From Polyangiaceae bacterium (GTDB lineage Bacteria; Myxococcota_A; Polyangia; Polyangiales; Polyangiaceae), in contig JAHBVY010000001.1 in assembly GCA_019637265.1 (NCBI GenBank), forward strand, positions 434,001-498,000: a stretch of DNA of 64,000 nucleotides. Direction: 5' to 3'. The number at the start of each line of letters is the position of its first letter. Position 1 is the stretch's first letter. The translations under genes were made by a program, and so were the position numbers. Below the pieces are notes generated by a model, which saw only the letters and a program-made list of their open reading frames with translations, ran no database searches and was not told where the DNA came from. Below are positions 17,819-25,027 of this stretch, one piece after another.

Positions 17819-17844
17819 ACCCGGCGCCGTGGGAGGCGCCGGGT
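17819..17844 (+). terminator. Perfect 10-bp GC hairpin after serA
   Basis: ACCCGGCGCC and GGCGCCGGGT pair perfectly around the loop GTGGGA, between the convergent serA and the downstream minus-strand gene. There is no clear T-run, so it may be a Rho-assisted or bidirectional terminator. Confidence 0.5.
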
Positions 17845-17898
17845 GCGCTGCGCGTCGCCGTCCGTGTCACCGTCAGCTCGTCAACCCAGCTGACAGGC

Positions 17899-18657
17899 TC
17901 AGAACTGCCAGGTGCCGGGCGTCGATGAGCGGCGCGCGATCAGCTTGCCGTCGTAGTTGCGCACCGTGGTGGAGCCGCTCATCAGCATCGGCAGCGAGGC
18001 GATGATGGCCACGCCGCCCACCGCCATCGCAATCAGCCCGCCGATCTCGAGCCCGCTCGAGTCCTTCACGCGCCCGATGCCGAACATCGCGCCGCCGCCG
18101 AGCGCCACCGGGGTGCCGATGGCGAGCGCGAGCACCCCCGTCTTGCCCCAGCTCGAGCTGCCGCCGCGGACATCGATGCGCGCGGTGCCGCTGCCCGGCT
18201 GGAGCCGGAACGCGTTGCTGGTGGTCATGCCATCGGCGGTCACGCGGGCCTCCATGCCGTCCACCTCGAGCAGGGTGCCGCAGGGCGCTGGGCAGGCGCG
18301 TTGCCAAGCGCCTTCGCGCATCACGCTCCGGAGCTCGAGCCACCCGTTCGGGAAGTTGACTTTGAACTCCACGCGCGCCTGAGTCGCGCTCGGCTTCGGC
18401 GCGGCTGGCTCGGGCCCCGCCGGCTCGGGGGCGAGCGCGCCGGGCGGTGGCTCGGCGGCAGGCGTAGGCGGCGCCTCGGGCGCCGCTGGGGCCTCGGGGG
18501 CGGGCGGCGCGTCTGGGCTGGGAGCGGGCGGCGCTTCGGGCGCGGGCGCCGTGCTCGGAGCGGGCGGCGTGGGGGCAGGCGGGGTGTCGGTCGCGCCGGC
18601 GGGCGTCGCGAGGCTCAGGCCGAGCGCGAGGGGAGCGCCCAATCGAAGGAGCTGCAT
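17899..18657 (-). CDS. Pro/Ala-rich exported membrane protein
   Basis: A 252-residue protein of unknown function. Residues 1-22 (LLRLGAPLALGLSLATPAGA) are a signal peptide. Residues ~25-85 are a Pro/Ala/Glu-rich disordered linker. Next comes a beta-rich domain (ARVEFKVNFPNGWLELRSVM, and CPAPCGTLLEVDG with a possible disulfide) resembling PEGA-like surface domains. Two hydrophobic segments follow (TGVLALAIGTPVALGGGAMF and IGGLIAMAVGGVAIIASLPM), then a short tail. Proteins of this layout are frequent in myxobacterial envelopes. It is convergent with serA and divergent from the next gene. The PEGA-like call is an inference. Confidence 0.6.
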   Translation of the reverse strand: MQLLRLGAPLALGLSLATPAGATDTPPAPTPPAPSTAPAPEAPPAPSPDAPPAPEAPAAPEAPPTPAAEPPPGALAPEPAGPEPAAPKPSATQARVEFKVNFPNGWLELRSVMREGAWQRACPAPCGTLLEVDGMEARVTADGMTTSNAFRLQPGSGTARIDVRGGSSSWGKTGVLALAIGTPVALGGGAMFGIGRVKDSSGLEIGGLIAMAVGGVAIIASLPMLMSGSTTVRNYDGKLIARRSSTPGTWQF

Positions 18658-18814
18658 CGGGGCGGAGCCTCTCAGGCTCCCGGCGCTCAGGCAAGGCCGC
18701 CGTGCCCGAGGGTGGGTCTAGCCGCGCGGTGGACGCGGGTGCTCGGCCGAGCGTCGTCCTCGACGCCGCTTGTCGCTAGCGAACCCCCAAAACCCACGAT
18801 ATGCCCCAGGTGAG

Positions 18815-19294
18815 ATGGACGCGGTGGTGAGTCTTGCGCCCGGCACCGAGCGCAACGAGCTGGCGGCGGAGTTCGCCGAGACGGTGCGCGCCAACGTGAC
18901 GCGCTCGTCCGCCAAGCGTGAGCTCTTGCGGCGGATGCAAGGGCTCGTCTACGTGGTGGTGAACGACCCGCCGCCGGGGACGGTGGACTCCGCGGCGAGC
19001 TGGGGCGGTGCCCTGACGTTGCGCTTCGACTTCGGGCTGCTCACCATCCACGATGGCCTGGTGGGCCGACCCGATTTGACGCTGCGGGGTGACCCCGCGG
19101 TGATCGCGGCGCTGCCCGACTTCAAGCCCCGGGCCTCGCTGCCCGTCGCGCGCCGGCTGGCGTCCAACCTCGGCACGCTCTGGTGGATCGCCTCGCGGCG
19201 CGCGCTCGGCGAACGCCTGACCATCTACGGGCTGAAGCGCCGCCCGGGCTTCGCCCTCGCGCTGCTCCGTATCATCTCGCGTCACCGCTGGTGA
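18815..19294 (+). CDS. Conserved hypothetical, weak SCP2-like fold
   Basis: A 159-residue soluble protein. A central strand-rich stretch (LTLRFDFGLLTIHDGLVGRP and LTLRGDPAVIAALPDF) resembles the ligand-binding core of SCP2/sterol-carrier-like proteins, and the C-terminus is helical and basic (LKRRPGFALALLRIISRHRW), which could touch membranes. The assignment is by eye and weak. ATG 18815 follows AGGTGAG; a longer start at 18770 is possible but would read through an AACCCCCAAAACCC repeat tract. No operon partner is clear. Confidence 0.5.
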   Translation: MDAVVSLAPGTERNELAAEFAETVRANVTRSSAKRELLRRMQGLVYVVVNDPPPGTVDSAASWGGALTLRFDFGLLTIHDGLVGRPDLTLRGDPAVIAALPDFKPRASLPVARRLASNLGTLWWIASRRALGERLTIYGLKRRPGFALALLRIISRHRW

Positions 19295-19445
19295 GCGCAC
19301 CCAGGTGCCGCGCGCCTGACGGCCTCCTGGAGGCTCGCGGCGCGGCGAGCGCGCGCAGCCCGGTTGGCTCCTGCGTGGCCCCCGCGCGTGGCCAGGCGGC
19401 GCGATCGACGCGCTAGGACTCGCCCGCGCCGCGGTGTTGAGCTAG

Positions 19446-20294
19446 GTGGCGAGGGTGCGCTTCCGGCTCCGGTTCCTGCTCCAGGAGATCGACCTGCACC
19501 CAGGGGTCACGACCTTGGGACGCAGCGCCGACTGCCGCGTGAGCCTCGACGATCCGCTGGTCAGCCGCGAGCACGCGCAGCTCACCGTGCGCGGCGATCG
19601 CGTGGTGCTCGAAGATCTCGGATCGCGCAACGGGACGCTCTTGAATGGCGAGCGCACCACCGGCGCCTGTGAGCTGCGCGATAACGACCGCATCCGGCTG
19701 GGCGCCCAAGAGTTCGTGTTCCTCGCGCTCGACGTGGCGGAGGGCGCCTCCAGCCGCACCACCGGCTTCCTCACGCGCTGCGCCAGCTGCGGCGTCCCCT
19801 ACGCCGCCGAGGCGGTGGCTTGCGTGAATTGCGGGAGCACGGAGCGGGAAGAGGACACCGTGACTCAGGTGAGGGGGAATGACGAGAACTGGATGCTCCA
19901 GTTGGTGCTCGAGGTGCTGCAGCGCGCGGAGGTGAAGCAGCGCCCGCACGACGTGGAGCGCCTGCTCGCGCAGGCGCGCGCGAACGTCGAGGGGCGCTTG
20001 GCCGGCGGCGCGGAGGTCTTCCCCGAGCACCTCGACGCGCTCGCCCTCGCGGCGGTGCGCCTCGCGCGGCACCTGAAGGAGCAGCGCTGGCTCGACTGGG
20101 CGCTCGAGCTCCACGTGTTGGCCCGTCGCTGGCCGAGCGCTGCGTTCGTCGCCGAGCTCGCCTCACCCGAGCTCGCGTCCTTGGAGCTTCAGGCGCTCAC
20201 GCCCGGCGCGCTGCGAGAATGGCTCGCGCGCCTCGCGGAGGTCGCGCCGCCCGACAGTGAGCGACAGCGCGCCGCCCTGGCGCTGGGGGCGTGA
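19446..20294 (+). CDS. FHA-domain protein with zinc ribbon
   Basis: A 282-residue protein. Residues ~1-95 form a forkhead-associated domain that binds phosphothreonine: TLGRSADCRVSLDDPLVSRE, HAQLTVRG, LEDLGSRNGTLLNGERTTG, with the conserved GR, S..H and NG elements. A CxxC...CxxC zinc ribbon (CASCGVPYAAEAVACVNCGS) follows at ~115-134, then a helical domain shared with the next gene. It likely acts as a cytosolic adaptor reading Ser/Thr kinase signals; a kinase of that type is encoded at 52.4 kb. It starts at GTG (19446 or 19455), and its stop overlaps the start of the second FHA gene, a tandem paralogue. Confidence 0.82.
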   Translation: MARVRFRLRFLLQEIDLHPGVTTLGRSADCRVSLDDPLVSREHAQLTVRGDRVVLEDLGSRNGTLLNGERTTGACELRDNDRIRLGAQEFVFLALDVAEGASSRTTGFLTRCASCGVPYAAEAVACVNCGSTEREEDTVTQVRGNDENWMLQLVLEVLQRAEVKQRPHDVERLLAQARANVEGRLAGGAEVFPEHLDALALAAVRLARHLKEQRWLDWALELHVLARRWPSAAFVAELASPELASLELQALTPGALREWLARLAEVAPPDSERQRAALALGA

Positions 20295-21046
20295 TGCGCT
20301 ACCGCCTGCGCTACCTTCAGCACGACATCGACTTGGTGGATGGCTGGTTCGTAGTAGGGCGCTCAGCTGACTGTCAGCTCTCCTTGGACGATCCGCTGGT
20401 GTCGCGGCGCCACGCGCGGCTATCGGCTTCGGGGGATGAGGTGACGATCGAGGACCTTCAGAGCCGCAATGGGGTGCTCGTCAACGACGAGCCCATCACC
20501 GGACGTCGCGTGCTCACCCATGGGGATCGCATCCAGATCGGCAATCAGCGCCTGCTGCTGCTGCGCGCGGGGGACGACCGCCAGCAGACGCAGCTGCGGC
20601 TGCCGGCGACTCAGGGAGGGGGGAGCGCGGCGGGGCTGCTCTCCAACCTGGCGGACAAGGCGTTCGCGCTCGGGCGCGGCGCCGAGGCCGAGCGCATCTT
20701 GGCCGGTTACCTGGAGGGCGTCGCGGCGGACGCGCGCGCGGGGCTCACGGTGGAGGAGCAGACCCTCTCCCACGCCGCCGAGTACGCGGCGCGGCTCGCG
20801 GTGGCCACCGGCAAGGGGAAGTGGGTCGACTACCTGGTGGACCTCTACGCTCGGGTGGGGCGGCCCCTGCCGGCCTCCGCGGTGGATGGCCTGTACGCCG
20901 GGAGCGCCAAGGTGGAGGGGATCGATCTCCCGCGCCTGCGCGAGTACGTCGAGCAGCTGAAGGAGCGCTCGGCGTCGTTCGGTCCCAGCGAGCGGTTCCT
21001 GTTGAACCGCTTGGAGGGCCTGCTGCGCTTGGTCGCGCTGCGCTAG
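20294..21046 (+). CDS. FHA-domain protein (paralogue of the preceding gene)
   Basis: A 250-residue protein with the same N-terminal layout as its neighbour: MRYRLRYLQHDIDLVDGWFV, then the FHA core VGRSADCQLSLDDPLVSRRH, IEDLQSRNGVLVNDEPITG. Here the zinc ribbon is missing. The C-terminal ~140 residues are helical (GRGAEAERILAGYLEGVAAD, and later YVEQLKERSASFGPSERFLL). The two genes are evidently a duplication. It starts at ATG overlapping the upstream stop (TGATG). The strand between Ser-Ala-Asp-Cys and Gln contains a palindrome AGCTGACTGTCAGCT, one of the interspersed GTCAG-type elements. Likely partner: phosphorylated targets of a Ser/Thr kinase; not determinable here. Confidence 0.8.
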   Translation: MRYRLRYLQHDIDLVDGWFVVGRSADCQLSLDDPLVSRRHARLSASGDEVTIEDLQSRNGVLVNDEPITGRRVLTHGDRIQIGNQRLLLLRAGDDRQQTQLRLPATQGGGSAAGLLSNLADKAFALGRGAEAERILAGYLEGVAADARAGLTVEEQTLSHAAEYAARLAVATGKGKWVDYLVDLYARVGRPLPASAVDGLYAGSAKVEGIDLPRLREYVEQLKERSASFGPSERFLLNRLEGLLRLVALR

Positions 21047-21068
21047 CGTGACGGGAGTCGTTGGGAGA

Positions 21069-21090
21069 GGGCGGGTTTGAAACCCGCCCC
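21069..21090 (+). repeat. GGGCGGGTTT palindrome between convergent genes
   Basis: Arms GGGCGGGTTT and AAACCCGCCC separated by one base, followed by CCTACG. It sits in the 86-base gap between two converging genes. The same element recurs at 56906 in another convergent gap, suggesting a dispersed bidirectional terminator or REP-like element. Confidence 0.7.
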
Positions 21091-21132
21091 TACGAGTCTC
21101 AGCGTGAACGCATGAGTCGTCGTGGGGGCTGA

Positions 21133-21579
21133 CTAGCTTTTGATCCAGCGGGTGGCGACTTCGCGCATGTGCTTGGCGAGCTCGGGGTCGTCGATCCGTT
21201 CGAGCCGCGCGGTGAGCTCGGGTGGTAGCGGCGCGGGCGGCTTCGGGGGAGGCAACGGACGCGAAAACGGCGTGGGCGCTTCCGTCAGCTGCCCGACCCG
21301 GAACCACAGCTTCCGCACCGGGAGCCCCTGGCGCACCAGGCGCGCGATGATGCGGGCGCTGAGGGAGCTGAGCTCCTGAGCCCAGGCGGACGAAGGCACC
21401 ACCACGGTGAGCTGCTCGTCGACCAGCGTGCGCGCCTCGCTGCGCGCGGCCACGCGGGGGCCCACCGCCTCACGCCAGATCCGGCGGAGCCGCCCGCTCG
21501 GGTGCGCCTCCTCCACGCGCTCGAGCAGCGAGCCAAGCAAGGCGGGGCGCCGGGAGGCCATGCTCCATGACCTTAGCAC
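21133..21579 (-). CDS. DUF721/DciA-like protein
   Basis: A 148-residue protein with the DUF721 core: ALLGSLLERVEEAHPSGRLR, IWREAVGPRVAARSEARTLV, LTVVVPSSAWAQELSSLSAR and the helix ARLVRQGLPVRKLWFRVG. DUF721 includes DciA, which loads the replicative helicase in bacteria lacking DnaC; whether this copy does so is inference. The C-terminal ~45 residues are Pro-rich and poorly conserved. A start at the internal Met (21561, MASRRPALL) is as likely as 21579. It converges with the second FHA gene, with a strong palindrome between them. Confidence 0.75.
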   Translation of the reverse strand: MLRSWSMASRRPALLGSLLERVEEAHPSGRLRRIWREAVGPRVAARSEARTLVDEQLTVVVPSSAWAQELSSLSARIIARLVRQGLPVRKLWFRVGQLTEAPTPFSRPLPPPKPPAPLPPELTARLERIDDPELAKHMREVATRWIKS

Positions 21580-21832
21580 GCCCCGCGATCACCGCGCTTC
21601 GACCCGCTGGACGAGGCAGCGGCGCTGAGCAACGCGAGCGCCTATCCTCGCGGGGTCTAGCGCGGCCAACGGTTCGCCGTTCGTCGCGCTCGAATCAGAG
21701 AGCTTCGCTGTGCGAAGGGAAGCGGCATCAAGCAGAGTCCGTCTGGTGGCGAACCGATCTGGGGAGCGCGACGCGGCCCTGGCGACCTCCCTCGGTTCGA
21801 GTACCTTGTGGAGCTGAACTCGAGCCTGCCGC

Positions 21833-22246
21833 ATGTCCTCCCCCTCGGCGCCGCCGACCTCCGCCGCACCCACCGAGCCCGACGCCCCCATCAGTGAGGT
21901 GCCTGAGACGCCGCGTAGCGTGGTGCTGCCCGAGCCGCGCTCCTCGGTGCAGATCATCGAGGTCCGCCCGGTGGAGGGGGAGGAGGGCGCCACCCTGTTG
22001 TCAGCGCCGCAGCCCGCCTCGAGCTTCGAGCTGGAGACGGAAGATCGCCTGGGGCGGCTCGAGCGGGAGCTGCTCCTGTTACGGAGCCGCCTCGAGTCGA
22101 TGGAGTCCGAGCAGCGCCTCGCCGCCGAGCGCGCGAAGCAGGCGCCGGGCGAGGCGACGCCGCGCATCAGCCCCAAGCTGCGGATGGTGCTGTTCTGGGC
22201 GGCGCTGCTGCTCTTGATGGCGGCCTACGGCTTGATGAAGAGCTAG
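21833..22246 (+). CDS. Small coiled-coil protein with C-terminal membrane anchor
   Basis: A 137-residue protein. The first ~65 residues are Pro/Glu/Ala-rich and probably disordered. Residues ~68-105 form a coiled coil (LGRLERELLLLRSRLESMES). The C-terminal segment MVLFWAALLLLMAAYGLMKS is a transmembrane helix with only two residues after it, so it is tail-anchored with the bulk in the cytoplasm. No homologous family is recognised. The stretch 21580-21832 upstream holds no gene I can support. Confidence 0.6.
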   Translation: MSSPSAPPTSAAPTEPDAPISEVPETPRSVVLPEPRSSVQIIEVRPVEGEEGATLLSAPQPASSFELETEDRLGRLERELLLLRSRLESMESEQRLAAERAKQAPGEATPRISPKLRMVLFWAALLLLMAAYGLMKS

Positions 22247-22433
22247 GCGGCGAGCTGGTTATTTCTTTGAGGAAATGCAGGCTGCGAGGTGCGCTGATCG
22301 CCTCCTGCTCGTATCATCTCCGCTGCGTGAGCCGAAATTGCCGTGCGGCAATGATGGGCGGTGAGCCGCGCGGCTTCGCGCGTCGGCTGGTGGCACGCGC
22401 TGGGGACCGCGCTGCTCCCCAACCCCCAAAACC

Positions 22434-22464
22434 AAAAAAAGACAGCGCTCCTGCCGAGGGAGCG
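22434..22464 (-). terminator. Intrinsic terminator downstream of tRNA-Leu
   Basis: On the minus strand CGCTCC and GGAGCG form a 6-bp stem with a 7-nt loop, followed a few bases later by a run of seven T. It lies about 50 bases past the 3' end of the tRNA gene. Confidence 0.55.
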
Positions 22465-22511
22465 AGCGAGACCCCGCAGCTACGCGCCGGACGGGCACCG
22501 GAGGTGATGGG

Positions 22512-22596
22512 TGCCGGAGGTGAGACTCGAACTCACACGAGGGGTTACCTCGGCGGATTTTGAATCCGCTGCGTCTGCCAATTCCGCCACTCCGGC
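22512..22596 (-). tRNA. tRNA-Leu, anticodon CAA
   Basis: The minus strand folds as an 85-nt tRNA with acceptor stem GCCGGAG/CTCCGGC and discriminator A. The D-arm begins TGGCGGAATTGGCAGACGC, the anticodon arm is GCGGATTCAAAATCCGC with anticodon CAA, and the long variable arm (CGAGGTAACCCCTCG) is typical of Leu. The T arm GTGAGTTCGAGTCTCAC is perfect. The genomic 3' sequence is A then CCC, so the terminal CCA appears not to be encoded. An intrinsic terminator follows. The remainder of the 22247-22734 gap contains A/C-rich tracts (AACCCCCAAAACC) and palindromes at 22260 and 22337, but no supported gene. Confidence 0.96.
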
Positions 22597-22734
22597 GAGC
22601 GCGTGAACGCCCCTTGCGAGGGGGCGCCACTCTTAAGAGATCTGCGCAGGGAGCGCCAGCAGGATTTGTGCGCGCGGCGCCGTTCGGTGTCGCTGTTCCG
22701 CCAGATCGCCGCGGCTCGTCATGCCGCAGCGCCC

Positions 22735-24612
22735 TCACCGCCAGCTGAGGCCATCGGCGCTCTCGAGCACCTCCAGGCGCAGCTGACTCGCGCGCGTGGA
22801 GCCGCCGTGGCGCCGGAACACGACGAGCCAGGCCCCGGACGGACGGACCAGCACCCGGGGTGTCGCCGGTGCGCCGCGCTCGTTCAGGTGCGCCAGTAAG
22901 GTCGGCTCACTCGAGCCCTCCGCGGTGAGGCGCTGCGCCACGAGCACGCCGCCGAGCAAGTAGCTCACGACCAGGCCCTGAGGGCCTCCGGCGGCGGTGA
23001 CGGTCGCGGCCGCGGCGGCGTCGAACGCGACGGGCGTGGAGAGCTTCAGCTCAGCGCCCGTCTTCGGATCTCGGATGCTCACGCCCTCCGCGCTCGACCT
23101 CAAGAGCTTGGGCGCGCCGCGATCGCAGAGGAGGGTAGGGCTCGGGGCTTGGCGCGGCACCGCGCGGCTCTCCACCGCGCGCTCCGTGAGCGTCACCAAG
23201 AACAGCTCGATCGAGCCAGCTGGTCCACCGCCCGCGTCGCGTCGCGCCTCGACGAGCTGAGCCTCCGCGTCACCGCACGTCAGCGCGCGGCCCTGCCACA
23301 GGAGCTCTCCGGGTAACGTGAGGTGTGCGATCGGCTCACCCTGGGGTGACAGGTAGGCGAGCGAGTCGGTGCTCGGCTCGCGCAGCAGCGCACCGTGGGC
23401 GCCCACCCGCTCGAGTTGACCCTTCAGTTGGACCGTTCGCCGTTGGGGCGCTTGCTGGGTCGTTCGCTGCCGGGTCGTTCGCTGTTGAACAGTGTGACTG
23501 ACTTTGCCGTCGACGAACGACGTGAGCTTCACGCCGGTGGGATCGTAGCTGAGCCAGGCGGGGCCGCCTGGCTGCGGCCACAGCGCCGGATCCCCCAGCT
23601 CGGGGACGATGACGCTCGGCGCCGCCGCTCCATGCGTCGCGCCGGCTCCCGCCGCGCCCGGTGGATTGGGCTGTGCGCCGGGCGCGCCCATCGGGCCCGG
23701 CAGCGCGAGGCTCACGCTCAAGGTGCCGTCGCTCGCCGCCCGCATCAGCCGCAGCCCCTCGGCGCTCGCCTCCACCAGGGTGTCGCCGCGCCAGGCGACC
23801 CGACTCAGTCCTAACGACTGACCATCTGCGGGCGCGAGCGCCGTCCAGCCGGCGCCGGCCTGATCGGGGGGCGGCTCCACGGCGACCCAGTGGCGCCGCG
23901 CGCCGCGGCGACCGAACAAGGAGACGGCGAGCGTGGCGCGGGCTCCGGCGCTCCCCGGTGGGTGAGGCAGCGGGCGCAGCTCGAAGCGCTGCACCGGTTC
24001 GGGTAGCTCACTGACGAAGGCGGGGCGTGAGGTGGGGAGCTGCGCCGCTGCGCCTTGGTTGGGGCAGGTGCCGGTGTCGAAGGCGCGCTCCGCCTGGGCG
24101 ATTTGGCAGGCGAGCTGGAGCCCGCGCGCCAGATCCGCGATCAAGCCGAGGGTCGGCGATGGGGGGGCCGAGGGCTCTGGGCGGCGCGAGAGCTCGAGGG
24201 CGGTCGCCTCGGCGTCGAAGGCTTGGAGCCTGGCGGTGAGCTCGGCCAGCTCACGCACCTCGGCGGGGGCGCGGTGGTAGAGGTGGCGCTGGTGCTCACG
24301 GGCTTGGGAGGCGGCGGCGCTCGCGAGCGCTTCGCAGCGGGCGAGGGGCCGAGCGTCAGGTAAGCTGAGCGCCAGGCGCCGGAACACCTGCTGCTGCAGT
24401 ATCCGCGCGGAATCAGGATCGATCGCCTCGGGTGGGCGCCCCTCCGTCACGCAGGCGGCGAGCGACACCACGGCGCCCTGGAGCTGGGCCGCGGTGCGCG
24501 TCGCTTGCTGGCGCTCCCACAGCCAGTGGCCGACGGCCGCGGCGATGAGCGCTGGTAGCCCCAGGCGTAGCCAGCGTGAGCTGTGCCAAGCGGCTGGACG
24601 TGCGGTGACCAC
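22735..24612 (-). CDS. Large membrane-anchored hypothetical protein
   Basis: A 625-residue protein that I cannot assign to a family. A single hydrophobic segment near the start (LRLGLPALIAAAVGHWLWER, residues ~16-35) would anchor it in the inner membrane with the rest periplasmic. Residues 36-190 are helical with scattered Cys. The remainder is beta-rich with repeating strands ending in W/Y and G (VAVEPPPDQAGAGWTALAP, GGPAWLSYDPTGVKLTSF, RVLVRPSGAWLVVFRRH), which could be a propeller-like fold; this is inference. A 16-residue Gln/Arg/Thr-rich stretch near residue 385 is encoded by short repeats. GTG is the only visible start; a dispersed ~170 bp repeat begins 20 bases upstream. Confidence 0.55.
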   Translation of the reverse strand: MVTARPAAWHSSRWLRLGLPALIAAAVGHWLWERQQATRTAAQLQGAVVSLAACVTEGRPPEAIDPDSARILQQQVFRRLALSLPDARPLARCEALASAAASQAREHQRHLYHRAPAEVRELAELTARLQAFDAEATALELSRRPEPSAPPSPTLGLIADLARGLQLACQIAQAERAFDTGTCPNQGAAAQLPTSRPAFVSELPEPVQRFELRPLPHPPGSAGARATLAVSLFGRRGARRHWVAVEPPPDQAGAGWTALAPADGQSLGLSRVAWRGDTLVEASAEGLRLMRAASDGTLSVSLALPGPMGAPGAQPNPPGAAGAGATHGAAAPSVIVPELGDPALWPQPGGPAWLSYDPTGVKLTSFVDGKVSHTVQQRTTRQRTTQQAPQRRTVQLKGQLERVGAHGALLREPSTDSLAYLSPQGEPIAHLTLPGELLWQGRALTCGDAEAQLVEARRDAGGGPAGSIELFLVTLTERAVESRAVPRQAPSPTLLCDRGAPKLLRSSAEGVSIRDPKTGAELKLSTPVAFDAAAAATVTAAGGPQGLVVSYLLGGVLVAQRLTAEGSSEPTLLAHLNERGAPATPRVLVRPSGAWLVVFRRHGGSTRASQLRLEVLESADGLSWR

Positions 24613-24631
24613 CGAGGCGACGTATCGCGCG

Positions 24632-24802
24632 GCGCGGTGCCGTCCAACCGGCTTTTCAACGCCGCCCGGAAACAGGAGGCGTTCTTCAAGGACGCGTGGA
24701 TCCTGTCATGAGGTCGACGACCGTGATCAGAGCGCCACCCATGGCGAAAACAGCGTCCGCCGGAGGCTCACGTGGGGCACCAGGAGGGAGTGAACCCCCA
24801 AC
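24632..24802 (+). repeat. Dispersed ~170 bp repeat, copy A
   Basis: Begins GCGCGGTGCCGTCCAACC and ends GGGAGGGAGTGAACCCCCAA. It is about 95% identical by eye to the inverted copy at 27268-27437 and shares conserved blocks with the copy at 49010. It occupies the divergent gap between a membrane protein gene and the beta-propeller lipoprotein gene. No convincing ORF runs through it. Confidence 0.8.
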
Positions 24803-24968
24803 CCTGCACGCCAGGCCCAGGGGGTCCGCTTGGGCGCCGCTGGGCCGTCGTGGGCCACTCGGGCCCGCCAAGTGTGCCACCTGTGCCAGATGAGCCAGCT
24901 GCGCCATGAGGCCTGACGCCGCACCCCTGGCGACCTAAGATTCACGCGCTTTCCTGGCTCACGATCGC

Positions 24969-24984
24969 TGGCACCAGCCTTGCA
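24969..24984 (+). promoter_or_regulatory. Sigma-54 (-24/-12) promoter
   Basis: TGGCACCAGCCTTGCA matches the consensus TGGCACG-N4-TTGCW at every fixed position but one, with the invariant GG and GC exactly ten bases apart. Transcription would start near 24995, giving a ~30-base leader that contains GGAGGT before the ATG at 25028. It implies activation by an enhancer-binding protein. Confidence 0.75.
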
Positions 24985-25027
24985 CAGGGTGGGGCATTCT
25001 CTCTGAAGAATGAATGGAGGTCTTCGT

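Noticed and set aside
22391-22406. Second sigma-54 promoter candidate (TGGCACGCGCTGGGGA)
   Set aside because: It has the -24 element but no TTGC at the -12 position.
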